Source: Gammaproteobacteria bacterium (GTDB lineage Bacteria; Pseudomonadota; Gammaproteobacteria; SZUA-140). From it: a stretch of 64,000 bases of DNA. The position numbers were made by a program, and so were the translations under genes. Below, one piece after another: positions 52,916-62,525 of the stretch. The first letter of the stretch is position 1. Each line of letters opens with the position of its first letter. The notes under the pieces are model-generated. The model worked only from the letters and a program-made list of their open reading frames with translations. It had not been told where the DNA came from and ran no database searches. The stretch covers positions 1 to 64,000 of the forward strand of contig JACREF010000015.1 in NCBI GenBank assembly GCA_016218365.1, in the 5' to 3' direction.

Positions 52916-54262
52916 CTACAACAGAAACAGCGTCGCCAGCCCTAAAAACGCCATAAATCCTACCACGTCGGTCACGGTGGTCAACAGCACGCTGCCGCCC
53001 AGCGCCGGATCATGCCCGAAGCGCTTCAGCAGCATCGGCAGCAATGTCCCGGCCAGCGCGGCAAACAGCAGATTGATGACAATCGCTGCGCCGAGGATCA
53101 CACCGATCTGCGGGTTGTCGAACCACAACACCACGATGGCGGCGATGACCAGCGCCCACAGCAGGCCATTGAACAACCCGACCAGCAGCTCCTTCTGCAG
53201 CAGTTTGCGGGCATTACTCTCACCGACCTGGCCCAGCGCGATGCCGCGGATCACCAGTGTCAGCGTCTGGCTGCCGGCGATACCGCCCATGCTGGCGACG
53301 ATCGGCATCAGGATCGCCAGGATGACGATCTTGTCCAGCGCCCCCTGGAACAGGCCGATCACCCACGAGGCAACGATCGCCGTCAGCAGGTTGATGCCCA
53401 GCCACACCGCACGATGCCGCGCACTGACCAGCACCGGCGCGAACATATCGTCTTCCTCACCGATACCGGTCAGGCTCATCATCGAATGTTCGGCCTCGCC
53501 CCTGATGACATCGACGACATCGTCGATGGTGATACGGCCCAGCAGCCGCCGCTGGTCATCGATCACCGGCGCCGACACCAGGTCATGCATCTCGAACAGG
53601 TTGGCCACATCGCTGGCCTGCATATTGGCATTGATGCTTTCAATACCGGTCTTCATCACCTCGGCCACCGTCAGCGCCGGTGACTGGGTGATCAGCCTGC
53701 TCAGCGACAGCATGCCCAGGTAACGGTCATCACGATCGACGACGAACAATGTATCGGTGGTCTCCGGCAGTGCGCCGCGCAGCCGCAGGTAGCGCAGCAC
53801 CACATCCAGCGTCACGTCGGGGCGCACCGTGACGGTATCGGTGTTCATCAGGCCGCCGGCCGTGTCCTCGGGATAGGACATCACGGTCTCCAGGCGATGG
53901 CGGTTCTGCTCATCCATCGACTGCAGCACCTCCCTGATCACGGTGTCAGGCAGGTCACTGATGAAATCGGCGAGGTCGTCGGTCTCCAGCCCCTCGGTCG
54001 CCGCCACCAGCTCGGCGATATCCATGTTGCGGATCAGGTTGGCACGCAATTCGTCGTTGACATGCAGCAGCACGTCGCCGTCCAGCGCCGGATCGACCAG
54101 CTCCCACAGCAATTCACGCTCGACCGGCGGCAGCGATTCCAGCAGATGGGCGATCTCGGCCGGGTGCAGCCCGTTGAGCATGCGCCGCACATTGAAAAAT
54201 GTCCCGCTCTCCAGGGCGCTGGAGAAACTGCGCAGGCGTTCATTGTAGTTTTCGTTAGCCAT
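52916..54262 (-). CDS. mgtE: Magnesium transporter MgtE
   Basis: The gene encodes 448 residues from ATG 54262. N domain with superhelix (GLHPAEIAHLLESLPPVERE), two CBS domains (AGGLMNTDTVTVRPDVTLDV, APVIDDQRRLLGRITIDDVV), and five helices including the pore region (VASMGGIAGSQTLTLVIRGI). MgtE channels open when cytoplasmic magnesium is low. It sits downstream of the PTS-Ntr genes, a common arrangement. Confidence 0.95.
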   Translation of the reverse strand: MANENYNERLRSFSSALESGTFFNVRRMLNGLHPAEIAHLLESLPPVERELLWELVDPALDGDVLLHVNDELRANLIRNMDIAELVAATEGLETDDLADFISDLPDTVIREVLQSMDEQNRHRLETVMSYPEDTAGGLMNTDTVTVRPDVTLDVVLRYLRLRGALPETTDTLFVVDRDDRYLGMLSLSRLITQSPALTVAEVMKTGIESINANMQASDVANLFEMHDLVSAPVIDDQRRLLGRITIDDVVDVIRGEAEHSMMSLTGIGEEDDMFAPVLVSARHRAVWLGINLLTAIVASWVIGLFQGALDKIVILAILMPIVASMGGIAGSQTLTLVIRGIALGQVGESNARKLLQKELLVGLFNGLLWALVIAAIVVLWFDNPQIGVILGAAIVINLLFAALAGTLLPMLLKRFGHDPALGGSVLLTTVTDVVGFMAFLGLATLFLL

Positions 54263-54352
54263 CGGCCGCAGCCTGCCTCGGGAAAGGGACACGAAGCGGG
54301 CGAACACATCCAGCAATCACCCGGCAGCTATCTTAACAGGATTTGACGCCGA

Positions 54353-56101
54353 TCAAATGCCCACGTTGAGATTGTCGACCCCGACCGCAATCTCGTCGCT
54401 GTCGACCTTCTGCCACAGCTCCTGTACCCGCCGCTCGGTGTCGGCCAGCCTCGTGGTGAGGATGATCTGCTTGATCCGCGGCAGCATCGCCGGTGTCATG
54501 CTGAACTCGCGCAGCCCCATGCCCAGCAACAACCGGGTGTAACGCGGGTCGCCGGCCATCTCGCCACACAGCGCCACCGGGACCCCGGCCTCGGCCCCGG
54601 CCTGGATCGTCAACGCGATCAGGCGCAGGATCGCGGGCTGCAGCGGATCACACAGATAATTGACCTCCTCATCGAGCCGGTCTGCGGCCAGTGTGTACTG
54701 GATCAGATCATTGGTGCCGATCGACAGAAAATCCAGGTGCCGGGCAAAGACATCGGCCAGCAACGCCGCGGCCGGCACCTCGATCATGCCGCCGATCGCG
54801 AGCCGGGCATCAAAATCGATCCCCGCGCGCTGCAGCATGTCCTGCTGCGCGCGGATCAGGGCGCGGATCTGTATCACCTCGCCCAGGGTAGTCAGCATCG
54901 GCAACAACAGCCGCACCGGACCCAGCGCCGAGGCGCGCAGAATGGCCCGCACCTGGCACTGGAAGATCTCCGGCTCCTGCAGATACCAGCGCACTGCCCG
55001 CAGGCCCAGCGCCGGATTGATGGCCGCCGCGCCAGCGCGTGGTGTCTGCGCACCGCCCAGCGGTTTGTCGGCGCCAACATCCAGCGTCCGGAAGGTCACC
55101 GGCCGGCCGGCCATCTCCTCCACCACCCGCCGGTAGAGCGCAAACTGTTCCTGCTCGCCCGGTGGCTCCCGGCGTCCCAGAAACATCATCTCGGTACGGT
55201 ACAGACCGATGCCATCGGCATTGACACCGGCAATCATCTCGACATCCTCGGCCAGCTCGACGTTGGCACGCAACATGATCAGCTGGCCATCAACGGTACG
55301 GGCCGGCAGATCCCGCAACTGGCGCAGTGCCGCGAGTTCACGCTGTTGCTGCTGGCGACGCTGCTGATAATAGGACGACAGTGACTGATCCGGCGCGACA
55401 TAGATGATACCGGCGCCGCCATCCACGATCAGGTCATCGCCGTGGTGGATGCGCTGGCCTGCCTCATGCACCCCGAACACGGCACTGATGCCCAGACCGC
55501 GTGCCAGGATTGCCGAATGCGAATTCAGTCCGCCGGACTCACAGATCACTGCGATTACCCCCTGCTGATGCAGCGCCAGCAGATCGGTCGGCGAGATGTC
55601 CTCAACCACCACGACCGATGCGGCGCCTGCCGGCAGTGTTACGGCATCCGGCGCGGCGCCAAGGCCCAGCAGATTGCGCAATACCCGCTCGACCACATGC
55701 TCGACATCATCCTTGCGCGCCCGCAGGTAGGGGTCGGCAATACCCTCAAAGGCCGTCAGCAGCCTCTCGCGTTGCAGGTGCAGCGCCCATTCGGCATTGC
55801 ACTGCCGCTCCTTGATGATGTCAGCCGGCGCGGAGGCCAGCGCCGAGTCCTTCAGCATCAGCAGATGGGCATCGAGAAAATCGGCGATCCCGGCTGAATT
55901 GTCGGCGCGAATACGGCGCCGGATCTCCTTCAGTTCGCCGCGCGTCCTGCGCAACGCATCCTTGTAGCGATCGATCTCGCGTCCGAGCTGCGCCTTCGGG
56001 ATGAAATCCTCGCGCACCCGGATCCGGTCGCGCCGGATCACGTGAGCCTGTCCCAGCACCACCCCGGCCGCTACCGCCATGCCGCGCAATGTCTCGGTCA
56101 T
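54353..56101 (-). CDS. ptsI: PTS enzyme I (phosphoenolpyruvate-protein phosphotransferase)
   Basis: The gene encodes 582 residues. It takes phosphate from PEP and passes it to HPr. Phospho-His domain GGLNSHSAILARGLGISAVF, then the PEP-binding barrel (GADKPLGGAQTPRAGAA, MIEVPAAALLADVFARHLDF, LSIGTNDLIQYTLAADR, VALCGEMAGDP). There is no GAF domain, so it is PtsI rather than PtsP. No sugar permease is nearby, so it feeds a regulatory phosphorelay. Confidence 0.94.
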   Translation of the reverse strand: MTETLRGMAVAAGVVLGQAHVIRRDRIRVREDFIPKAQLGREIDRYKDALRRTRGELKEIRRRIRADNSAGIADFLDAHLLMLKDSALASAPADIIKERQCNAEWALHLQRERLLTAFEGIADPYLRARKDDVEHVVERVLRNLLGLGAAPDAVTLPAGAASVVVVEDISPTDLLALHQQGVIAVICESGGLNSHSAILARGLGISAVFGVHEAGQRIHHGDDLIVDGGAGIIYVAPDQSLSSYYQQRRQQQQRELAALRQLRDLPARTVDGQLIMLRANVELAEDVEMIAGVNADGIGLYRTEMMFLGRREPPGEQEQFALYRRVVEEMAGRPVTFRTLDVGADKPLGGAQTPRAGAAAINPALGLRAVRWYLQEPEIFQCQVRAILRASALGPVRLLLPMLTTLGEVIQIRALIRAQQDMLQRAGIDFDARLAIGGMIEVPAAALLADVFARHLDFLSIGTNDLIQYTLAADRLDEEVNYLCDPLQPAILRLIALTIQAGAEAGVPVALCGEMAGDPRYTRLLLGMGLREFSMTPAMLPRIKQIILTTRLADTERRVQELWQKVDSDEIAVGVDNLNVGI

Positions 56102-56129
56102 AACACGCTATCCCTGTGCTGTGCGCTGC

Positions 56130-56399
56130 TTACGCTGCCTCGCCGAATCGCGCGGCCACCAGTTTGGCGATCTCGTCGATCGCCTGTTGTTCATCGCCAC
56201 CCTCGGCGATGATGTCAAGCCGGGTACCCGGCACCGCTGCCAGCATCATCAATCCCATGATGCTCTTGGCATTGACGGTGCGCTCGCCATGCCGGACATG
56301 GATCTGGGCATCGAACCGTGCCGCCAGTGTCGCCAGCTTGGCCGCCGCACGGGCATGCAACCCCAGCCGGTTGATGATCTCAACCCGCCGACTCAGCAC
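56130..56399 (-). CDS. ptsH: HPr phosphocarrier protein
   Basis: The gene encodes 89 residues from GTG 56399, overlapping the EIIA gene by seven bases. Active His in INRLGLHARAAAKLA; the regulatory Ser region is KSIMGLMMLAAVPGT (Ser46 equivalent), the site HprK would phosphorylate. Transfers phosphate from enzyme I to EIIA proteins. The longer frame upstream is rejected because it overlaps EIIA in another frame. Confidence 0.93.
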   Translation of the reverse strand: MLSRRVEIINRLGLHARAAAKLATLAARFDAQIHVRHGERTVNAKSIMGLMMLAAVPGTRLDIIAEGGDEQQAIDEIAKLVAARFGEAA

Positions 56400-56806
56400 G
56401 CCCTGCCCTCCGTCACATCCTGGCACAACAGCACCCCGTCCGCGCCACCGCTCAAGGCCTTGTGCACCAATTGCTCCAGGCCCAGGTCGGGGTAATTCAG
56501 CACCCGGATCAACATCGGCAGGTTGACACCGGCCACCACCGCGAGACGCTGCGGTGCATCGGCCAGCGCCAGCGCAATGTTGCACGGCGTCGCACCATAC
56601 AGGTCCGTCACCACCAGCACCCCGGCCCCATCATCGAGCCTGGCCAGCAGGCCGCGCGCGCGGCTGATCATGATCTCCGGCGCCACGTCAAACGGCACCG
56701 CCAGCGCCGCGGCCTGCAACGGACACATCCCCAGCAGGCGACTGGCCGCCTCCAGCAGCACCTGCCCCACCTGCTCATGCCCGATGACGAGCAGGCCTGT
56801 CCTCAT
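56393..56806 (-). CDS. PTS EIIA, mannose family
   Basis: The gene encodes 137 residues. The phospho-His is in LLVIGHEQVGQVLLEAA near the N-terminus. The core DGAGVLVVTDLYGATPCNIA is the dimer and active-site loop. No EIIB/C/D genes follow, so it is probably a regulatory acceptor. Overlaps rapZ by four bases. Confidence 0.92.
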   Translation of the reverse strand: MRTGLLVIGHEQVGQVLLEAASRLLGMCPLQAAALAVPFDVAPEIMISRARGLLARLDDGAGVLVVTDLYGATPCNIALALADAPQRLAVVAGVNLPMLIRVLNYPDLGLEQLVHKALSGGADGVLLCQDVTEGRAC

Positions 56807-57660
56807 GACAGTTCCCGGTGCCTGATGACCAGATCCTGATACTGGCTGGCAAACTGTTCGGCCAGCCGTTCAACGATATACACCGAGCGATGGCGGCCGC
56901 CGGTACAGCCGACGGCAACGGTCAGATAACTGCGCCCGCCGCTGGCAATGCGCTCCAGCCAGCGCTGCAGGTATTGGCGCAGATCGGCCACCATCTCCGC
57001 CACCATGTCCTCACGCTGCAAAAAATGGATCACCTGGGGGTCCTTGCCGGTATACACCCGCAACTCGGGATCCCAGTACGGATTGGGCAGGCAACGCACA
57101 TCAAAGACAAAATCCGCGTCGGCCGGCACGCCTTTCTTGAAACCGAATGACATGAACTGCAATGACAGATTCTGCTGCTTGCCGATCACCCGGCTGTTGA
57201 TCAGACCACGCAGCTGATGCACATTCAGGTGGCTGGTCTCCAGACGCAGATCAGCGACGTCGGCCACCGGCGCCAGCAATTCCCGTTCCTGGATGATCGC
57301 CTCGACCAGCGGCACACCGCCCCGGGCCAGCGGATGACGGCGCCGGGTCTCGCTGAAGCGCTTGATCAGCACCTCGTTACTGGCCTCAAGAAACACGGTC
57401 TCATACGGGATGCCATGGCGCGCCACCTGCTGCAGGATGGCACTGATCCGCGGCAGGTCACCCAGAAAATTGCGGGCATCGATGCCGACGGCAAAGCCGC
57501 CGCCATCCTGACCACCGGTCATCCGCGCCATCTGTTCGGCAAACTGCGCCAGCAACGCCAGCGGCAGGTTATCGACACAGTAGTAACCCTGGTCCTCGAG
57601 CACCTGCAACGCAATACTCTTGCCGGCTCCGGACAGGCCGCTGATCACGATCAGTTTCAT
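56803..57660 (-). CDS. rapZ: RNase adapter RapZ
   Basis: The gene encodes 285 residues. Walker A VISGLSGAGKSIALQVLEDQ and the DNLP-type YYCVDNLPLALLAQF region; the C-terminal domain has KGVPADADFVFDVRCLPNPY and VAVGCTGGRHRSVYI, the conserved metabolite-binding loop. In enterobacteria it presents small RNAs to RNase E to control GlmS. Its place in the PTS-Ntr operon is conserved. Confidence 0.95.
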   Translation of the reverse strand: MKLIVISGLSGAGKSIALQVLEDQGYYCVDNLPLALLAQFAEQMARMTGGQDGGGFAVGIDARNFLGDLPRISAILQQVARHGIPYETVFLEASNEVLIKRFSETRRRHPLARGGVPLVEAIIQERELLAPVADVADLRLETSHLNVHQLRGLINSRVIGKQQNLSLQFMSFGFKKGVPADADFVFDVRCLPNPYWDPELRVYTGKDPQVIHFLQREDMVAEMVADLRQYLQRWLERIASGGRSYLTVAVGCTGGRHRSVYIVERLAEQFASQYQDLVIRHRELS

Positions 57661-57666
57661 GATTGC

Positions 57667-58611
57667 TCACTCCGCCATGTAACGCTTCTGCCGCGACACA
57701 AAATCCCGCGCCGCATCATAACCCTTCATCACCAGAATGTGATTCAGCGCCGCGCTTTCTGTCAACACCGCCAGATTACGTCCCGGGGCTACCGGCAAGG
57801 TCAGCTGCGGCACACCGACATCGAGGATGGTCCGGGTCTCGCGACAACCGTGCAGCAGATCGATACTGGCGTACTGCTCGGCATTCATACGCTGCAGATG
57901 GATAATCAGTCGCAGGTATTTGTTGCGCTTGACGGCGCGATCGCCAAACATCGCACCGATGTTCAGCACCCCGAGCCCCCGTACCTCGAGAAATCCTTCC
58001 AGTAACGGCGGGCAGATGCCATTCAGGGTATCGGGCGCAATGCGATGAAATTCCGGCGCATCATCGGCAATCAGCCGGTGACCACGACTGATCAGCTCCA
58101 GCGCCAGCTCGCTCTTGCCGATGCCGCTGTCGCCGGTCAGCAACACACCGATCCCCATCACCTCGATGAATACCCCATGCACCACCGCCCGCTCCGCCAG
58201 CATCGCCGACAGGTAATAATCAAGATTGCCCACCACCTTGTAACCGGGTAACAGCGAACGCAGCAGCGGTGTGGCGCTGGCCTCGGCCGCGCTCAGCACC
58301 TGCGGCGGCGGCTGTTCGCCATCGGCGATGATGACCATGGCCGGCGCTGCGGCAAACAGCCGCTGAATGGCCTGCTGCTGGCCCTCGTCATCGAGGGCGG
58401 CCAGATAGTCCAGCTCGGTCAATCCAATGATCTGGATCAGGTTGGGATGGCTGAGGTTCATGTAACCGACACGCGAGGCCTGCTGCTGATCGGCATCCTG
58501 GGTGGGTGCAAGCAACGAACGCCCGGCACCGGCGCGTCCGGCCAGCCAGCTCAGGGCCAATTGGGTGCGGTATTTCTCAAACAGCTCGGCAGTGGTGTGC
58601 AGGGCTGCCAT
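57667..58611 (-). CDS. hprK: HPr kinase/phosphorylase HprK
   Basis: The gene encodes 314 residues from ATG 58611. Walker A VLLTGDSGIGKSELALELIS, then HRLIADDAPEFHRI and the signature EVRGLGVLNIGAMFGDRAVK (the family loop). Phosphorylates HPr on serine. In proteobacteria with no sugar PTS it likely tunes the phosphorelay. Start is 11 bases after ptsN. Confidence 0.94.
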   Translation of the reverse strand: MAALHTTAELFEKYRTQLALSWLAGRAGAGRSLLAPTQDADQQQASRVGYMNLSHPNLIQIIGLTELDYLAALDDEGQQQAIQRLFAAAPAMVIIADGEQPPPQVLSAAEASATPLLRSLLPGYKVVGNLDYYLSAMLAERAVVHGVFIEVMGIGVLLTGDSGIGKSELALELISRGHRLIADDAPEFHRIAPDTLNGICPPLLEGFLEVRGLGVLNIGAMFGDRAVKRNKYLRLIIHLQRMNAEQYASIDLLHGCRETRTILDVGVPQLTLPVAPGRNLAVLTESAALNHILVMKGYDAARDFVSRQKRYMAE

Positions 58612-58621
58612 CGCGGCATCG

Positions 58622-59110
58622 TCAGCTCTGGACGGCCGGTTGCGCCGCCGATGACTGCCAGGTGGTAAGCAAGCTGTAAACGTCCGCTTCATTGTTCGCC
58701 GCATGCAAGCGGGCGCACAGCGTGGCGTCGTTGAACATCTCGGCCAGCTGCGCCAGCAGCACCAGGTGATCGGTCACGGCGCGGTCCGGGACCAGCAGCG
58801 CGAGGATCAGCGCGACCGGACGGCCGTCCACGGCATCGTAGGGCACACCCTGGCGCAGATGCAGAAAGGATGCAATCGGCTGCTCCAGATTCCTGATCCG
58901 GCCGTGCGGGATCGCCACGCCATGCCCGAGACCGGTACTGCCAAGGCGTTCGCGATCAAACAGACTTTCCAGCGCCTCGACCTGCGTCAGACCGCTGCCC
59001 GCTGCCGCCATACGCTCACTGAGCAGTTCCAGCGCCCGTTTCTTGCTCGACACCTGGGGTCGGCACACGACGCGCTGCGGCACCAGGATATCATTCAGTC
59101 TGATAGTCAT
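58622..59110 (-). CDS. ptsN: Nitrogen-regulatory PTS protein EIIA-Ntr
   Basis: The gene encodes 162 residues. Phospho-His in STGLGHGVAIPHGRI; the family core LERLGSTGLG and LILALLVPDRAVTDHLVLLA region follow. It is the output of the PTS-Ntr chain and in other bacteria controls potassium uptake and sigma-54 related functions. Codirectional with hpf and rpoN. Confidence 0.93.
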   Translation of the reverse strand: MTIRLNDILVPQRVVCRPQVSSKKRALELLSERMAAAGSGLTQVEALESLFDRERLGSTGLGHGVAIPHGRIRNLEQPIASFLHLRQGVPYDAVDGRPVALILALLVPDRAVTDHLVLLAQLAEMFNDATLCARLHAANNEADVYSLLTTWQSSAAQPAVQS

Positions 59111-59168
59111 AATCCAGTATTACCTCGCCACGGCCGTGCCCCGCTCTGATCCTGCTGCGCAACGCGGC

Positions 59169-59471
59169 CTAGATGATGCCGTTGCGGTGACTGCCCTGTT
59201 TTTCCTTGAACTTGACGACCTGGCGATCCAGCTTGTCGACCAGGGCATCAATCGCGGCATACATATTTTCAGACTCGGCATCGGCAAACAGGTCCTGGCC
59301 CCGGACATGGATCGTGGCCTCGGCACGGTGCACCAGCTTGCTGACTGTCAATACCACATGTACCTGGCCCAGATGATCAAAATGACGGGTCAATTTTTCG
59401 ATCTTCCCGGTTACGTAATCGCGCAGCGCAGGGGTGATGTCTACATGGTGCCCGGTCAGGTTTATCTGCAT
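59169..59471 (-). CDS. hpf: Ribosome hibernation promoting factor (short HPF)
   Basis: The gene encodes 100 residues. The start MQINLTGHHVDITPALRDYV, the middle HVVLTVSKLVHRAEATIHVR and NMYAAIDALVDKLDRQVVKF are conserved. Binds the 30S decoding centre in stationary phase. Position after rpoN is standard. Confidence 0.94.
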   Translation of the reverse strand: MQINLTGHHVDITPALRDYVTGKIEKLTRHFDHLGQVHVVLTVSKLVHRAEATIHVRGQDLFADAESENMYAAIDALVDKLDRQVVKFKEKQGSHRNGII

Positions 59472-59490
59472 GGTCGTTCCTCTTGAAAGG

Positions 59491-61029
59491 TTAAATCAAT
59501 CTCTTGCGATCACTGGAGGATGCCACCCCCAGCGCCTCGCGGTATTTTGCCACGGTGCGGCGGGCCACATTGATGCCCTGTTTTTTCAGCAACAGCGCCA
59601 GCTTGCTGTCACTGAGCGGTTTGCGTACATCTTCCTCGGCGATCAGTTTCTTGATCAACGCCCGGATCGCGGTTGCCGAACACTCCCCGCCACTGTCAGT
59701 GCCGACATGGCTGGAGAAGAAATATTTTAACTCATAGATGCCACGCGGGGTATGCATGAACTTCTGGGTGGTAACCCGCGAGATCGTCGATTCGTGCATA
59801 TTGATCGCGGCCGCGACGTCATGCAACACCATCGGCTTCATCGCCTCTTCGCCACGCTCGAGAAACTCCCGCTGCTGATCGACGATGCAACTCGCCACCT
59901 TCAGCAGCGTCTCATTGCGGCTCTGCAGACTCTTCAGGAACCAGCGCGCCTCCTGCAGGTGATTTTTCAGATAGACATTATCCGCGCTGTTGTCAGCACG
60001 GCGCACCATCCCGGCATAACCGCGATTGATCCGCAGCCGGGGCAGGGCCTCGGCATTCAGATCGATGCGCCAGCGCCCGCCAATCTTACGCACCACAACA
60101 TCCGGGACGACATATTCGGCGGCCTTGCCGGCCACCTGGCCGCCGGGCCGCGGATTGAGGGACTGGATCAGACGCAGTGCCTGCTCAAGGTCGGGCTGGG
60201 TGCAGCGGGCAGCACGCAGCAGCTGAACCAGATCCCGCTTGCCCAGCAACTCGAAATGATACTGCAGGATGCGGCGCGCCAGCTCCAGGCCATGCTGAGC
60301 CGGCAGTGACTGCATCTGGATCAGCAGGCATTCGCGCAGGTCGCGGGCCGCGATGCCCGGCGGGTCAAAATTCTGGATCCGGTGCAGGACTGCCTCGACC
60401 TCGTCGAGTTCGCACTCGGTATCCTGTATCGCCGCCGCCTGGAGGATCTCTTCCAGTGGCAGGGACAGATAACCGTCATCGTTGATAGCATCAATGATCG
60501 CCATGGCGATCGCCCGATCACGCTCGGAAAACGGGGTCAGCTCCATCTGCCACAGCAGGTGATCGCGCAGCGTCTCGACCGAGGAATCGCGGCTGTCGAA
60601 ATCAAAGGCCTCGCCTTCGCCGGTGGCACCGGTGATCGGCACCATGCTGTCGTAGGTGTCTTCCCAGCTGCTGTCGATCGGCAGGTCTTCGGGGATGTCC
60701 GCATCGTGGCCACTGTCACCGCTCAATTCCTGCAAGCCCTCGTCCCGCGAGGCCGGCTCGGTGGATGGATAGTCCGTCCCGTCGTCCGTGCCGCCGGCGC
60801 TTGCCTCGGCGGCTGCCGGGAGCGGCAGATCCGGCTGCTCGTGCTGCCAGTCATCTTCGGCCTCGACGGAGGCGTCCTCGACCTGCTCCAGCAGTGGATT
60901 GGACTCCAGCGTCTGCTGGATCTCGGTGCGCAGCTCCAGCGTCGACAGCTGCAGCAGGCGGATCGCCTGCTGCAATTGCGGGGTCATGGCCAGATGCTGC
61001 CCGATGCGTAGCTGCAGGGATTGTTTCAT
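59491..61029 (-). CDS. rpoN: RNA polymerase sigma-54 factor
   Basis: The gene encodes 512 residues. Region I is Gln/Leu-rich (LAMTPQLQQAIRLLQLSTLE), region II acidic, and the C-terminal RpoN box ARRTVAKYREALGV is intact with the HTH MHESTISRVTTQKFM. It directs transcription from -24/-12 promoters with enhancer-binding proteins. It is followed by hpf. Confidence 0.97.
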   Translation of the reverse strand: MKQSLQLRIGQHLAMTPQLQQAIRLLQLSTLELRTEIQQTLESNPLLEQVEDASVEAEDDWQHEQPDLPLPAAAEASAGGTDDGTDYPSTEPASRDEGLQELSGDSGHDADIPEDLPIDSSWEDTYDSMVPITGATGEGEAFDFDSRDSSVETLRDHLLWQMELTPFSERDRAIAMAIIDAINDDGYLSLPLEEILQAAAIQDTECELDEVEAVLHRIQNFDPPGIAARDLRECLLIQMQSLPAQHGLELARRILQYHFELLGKRDLVQLLRAARCTQPDLEQALRLIQSLNPRPGGQVAGKAAEYVVPDVVVRKIGGRWRIDLNAEALPRLRINRGYAGMVRRADNSADNVYLKNHLQEARWFLKSLQSRNETLLKVASCIVDQQREFLERGEEAMKPMVLHDVAAAINMHESTISRVTTQKFMHTPRGIYELKYFFSSHVGTDSGGECSATAIRALIKKLIAEEDVRKPLSDSKLALLLKKQGINVARRTVAKYREALGVASSSDRKRLI

Positions 61030-61104
61030 AACCGCATCAAACCCGGATCACGAATATACATGGTACATGGTTCATTCTACCGCAATCCGGTGGCCAGCCA
61101 TACG

Positions 61105-61857
61105 TCAGGCATGAAAATCCCGCCCCAGATAGACGGTCCTGACCTGTTCATTGGCCAGCACCGCCTGCGGCGGACCTTCGGCAATCACCTCGCCGCTGTT
61201 CATGATATAGGCCCGGTCGCAGATCCCCAGCGTCTCCCGGACATTGTGGTCGGTGATCAGCACCCCGATCCCCTTGTCACGCAGATAACTGATAATGCGC
61301 TGGATATCAATCACCGAGATCGGATCCACACCGGCAAAGGGTTCATCCAGCAATACGAACTTGGGACGCATCGCCAGCGTTCGCGCCACCTCGACCCGCC
61401 GCCGTTCGCCGCCCGACAGGCTCATGCCCTGGACATCGCGCAGGTGCCCGATATGAAACTCTTCCAGCAGCTGCTCCAGCTGCTGCTGCCGCTGCATACG
61501 GTCCAGCCCCGAGGTAAGCTGCAGGATCGCCATGATATTGTCGGCCACCGACAGCTTGCGAAAGATCGATGCCTCCTGCGGCAGATAGCCGATACCGAGC
61601 CGGGCCCGGCCATCCATCGGGTGCCGGGTCACATCACGGTCATTGAGGCTGATCTCGCCCTTGTCACAGGAGATCAGCCCGACGATCATATAGAAACAGG
61701 TGGTCTTGCCGGCGCCATTCGGACCCAGCAGGCCCACCACCTCGCCGCTGTTGACATGCAACGACACGTCACGTACCACATGGCGCGCCTTGAAACGCTT
61801 GGCGATATGGCGCGCTGCCAGTTGATTGGCAGCCGGGACAGCCGCTGCCGTGCTCAT
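61105..61857 (-). CDS. lptB: LPS export ABC ATPase LptB
   Basis: The gene encodes 250 residues. Walker [21 protein letters not shown], signature [16 protein letters not shown], Walker [17 protein letters not shown] and [10 protein letters not shown]. It powers lipopolysaccharide extraction with LptFG. Overlaps lptA by four bases. Confidence 0.97.
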   Translation of the reverse strand: MSTAAAVPAANQLAARHIAKRFKARHVVRDVSLHVNSGEVVGLLGPNGAGKTTCFYMIVGLISCDKGEISLNDRDVTRHPMDGRARLGIGYLPQEASIFRKLSVADNIMAILQLTSGLDRMQRQQQLEQLLEEFHIGHLRDVQGMSLSGGERRRVEVARTLAMRPKFVLLDEPFAGVDPISVIDIQRIISYLRDKGIGVLITDHNVRETLGICDRAYIMNSGEVIAEGPPQAVLANEQVRTVYLGRDFHA

Positions 61858-62525
61858 GGTTTGGCGCGCTCCGGATCGATGACGATACGCACCCGGCCCT
61901 TGTCCTCGCTGCCCTTGCGGGCCTGTACCACCTCACGACCCACATCATATTCCAGCACCTCGCCGCTGAACTGGTGTCGCCCGTGTTTCAGAAAGGCATC
62001 CCCTTCCAGCAACAGCCATTTGCGCTCGGTCCAGTATTCCATATGCCGGGCGCGGGCCTCGGTCTGACCCTTGCCCTTGTCAATGTTCTGATGAAAGGTC
62101 GATGGCGCACCCTCGGCGATGATCTGCTGCACCTGATCAGTCCCGCCGGTGACCAGCACCAGCCTGTCGGCCTTCAGCACGATGCTGCCCTGGGTCATCG
62201 TCACCGCACCGATATACACGGCTCGACCGCGCTTTTCGTCCAGCTCCAGACGGTCAGATACGATATTGATCGGCTGCTGGCTGTCCTGTTTCAGCGCCCA
62301 GGCCAGCGCCGGCTGGACCAGCAGTACACATACCAGCGCCAGCCTGTTAGCAGGCTGTTGAAAAACAGCCTGTGTGCGGCGCAAGGATGCACCGCCATTT
62401 TTCAAGCCAGGTTTGTCTGCTTGAAAAATGGCGCACAGCAAACATCGCTTTTTTTGCTGTGCGGGTTGAAAAAGGCCATGGACGGCCTTTTTTAACATCC
62501 TGTTAACGTGTAATAAATGATTCAT
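61854..62525 (-). CDS. lptA: LptA with a repeat-derived insertion in its signal peptide
   Basis: The gene encodes 223 residues from ATG 62525 (a GTG lies six bases before). The mature LptA domain is normal ([54 protein letters not shown]). The N-terminus reads MNHLLHVNR, then about 52 unusual residues, then [16 protein letters not shown]. Removing those 52 codons joins a textbook signal peptide. The inserted DNA matches a dispersed repeat and TAACAGG flanks both sides. LptA bridges LPS across the periplasm, so how it is exported here is an open question. Confidence 0.9.
   Translation of the reverse strand: MNHLLHVNRMLKKAVHGLFQPAQQKKRCLLCAIFQADKPGLKNGGASLRRTQAVFQQPANRLALVCVLLVQPALAWALKQDSQQPINIVSDRLELDEKRGRAVYIGAVTMTQGSIVLKADRLVLVTGGTDQVQQIIAEGAPSTFHQNIDKGKGQTEARARHMEYWTERKWLLLEGDAFLKHGRHQFSGEVLEYDVGREVVQARKGSEDKGRVRIVIDPERAKP
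62350..62511. mobile_element. MITE-like repeat inserted in lptA
   Basis: On the minus strand a unit of about 156 bp starts after TAACAGG (62505-62499, overlapping the lptC stop) and ends at a second TAACAGG near 62350. It contains several inverted repeats, including GCCATTTTTCAAGC/GCTTGAAAAATGGC and GGCTGTTTTTCAACAGCC. The end sequence AACATCCTGTTAA recurs at 19200. Its length is a multiple of three, so the lptA frame stays open. Confidence 0.65.
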
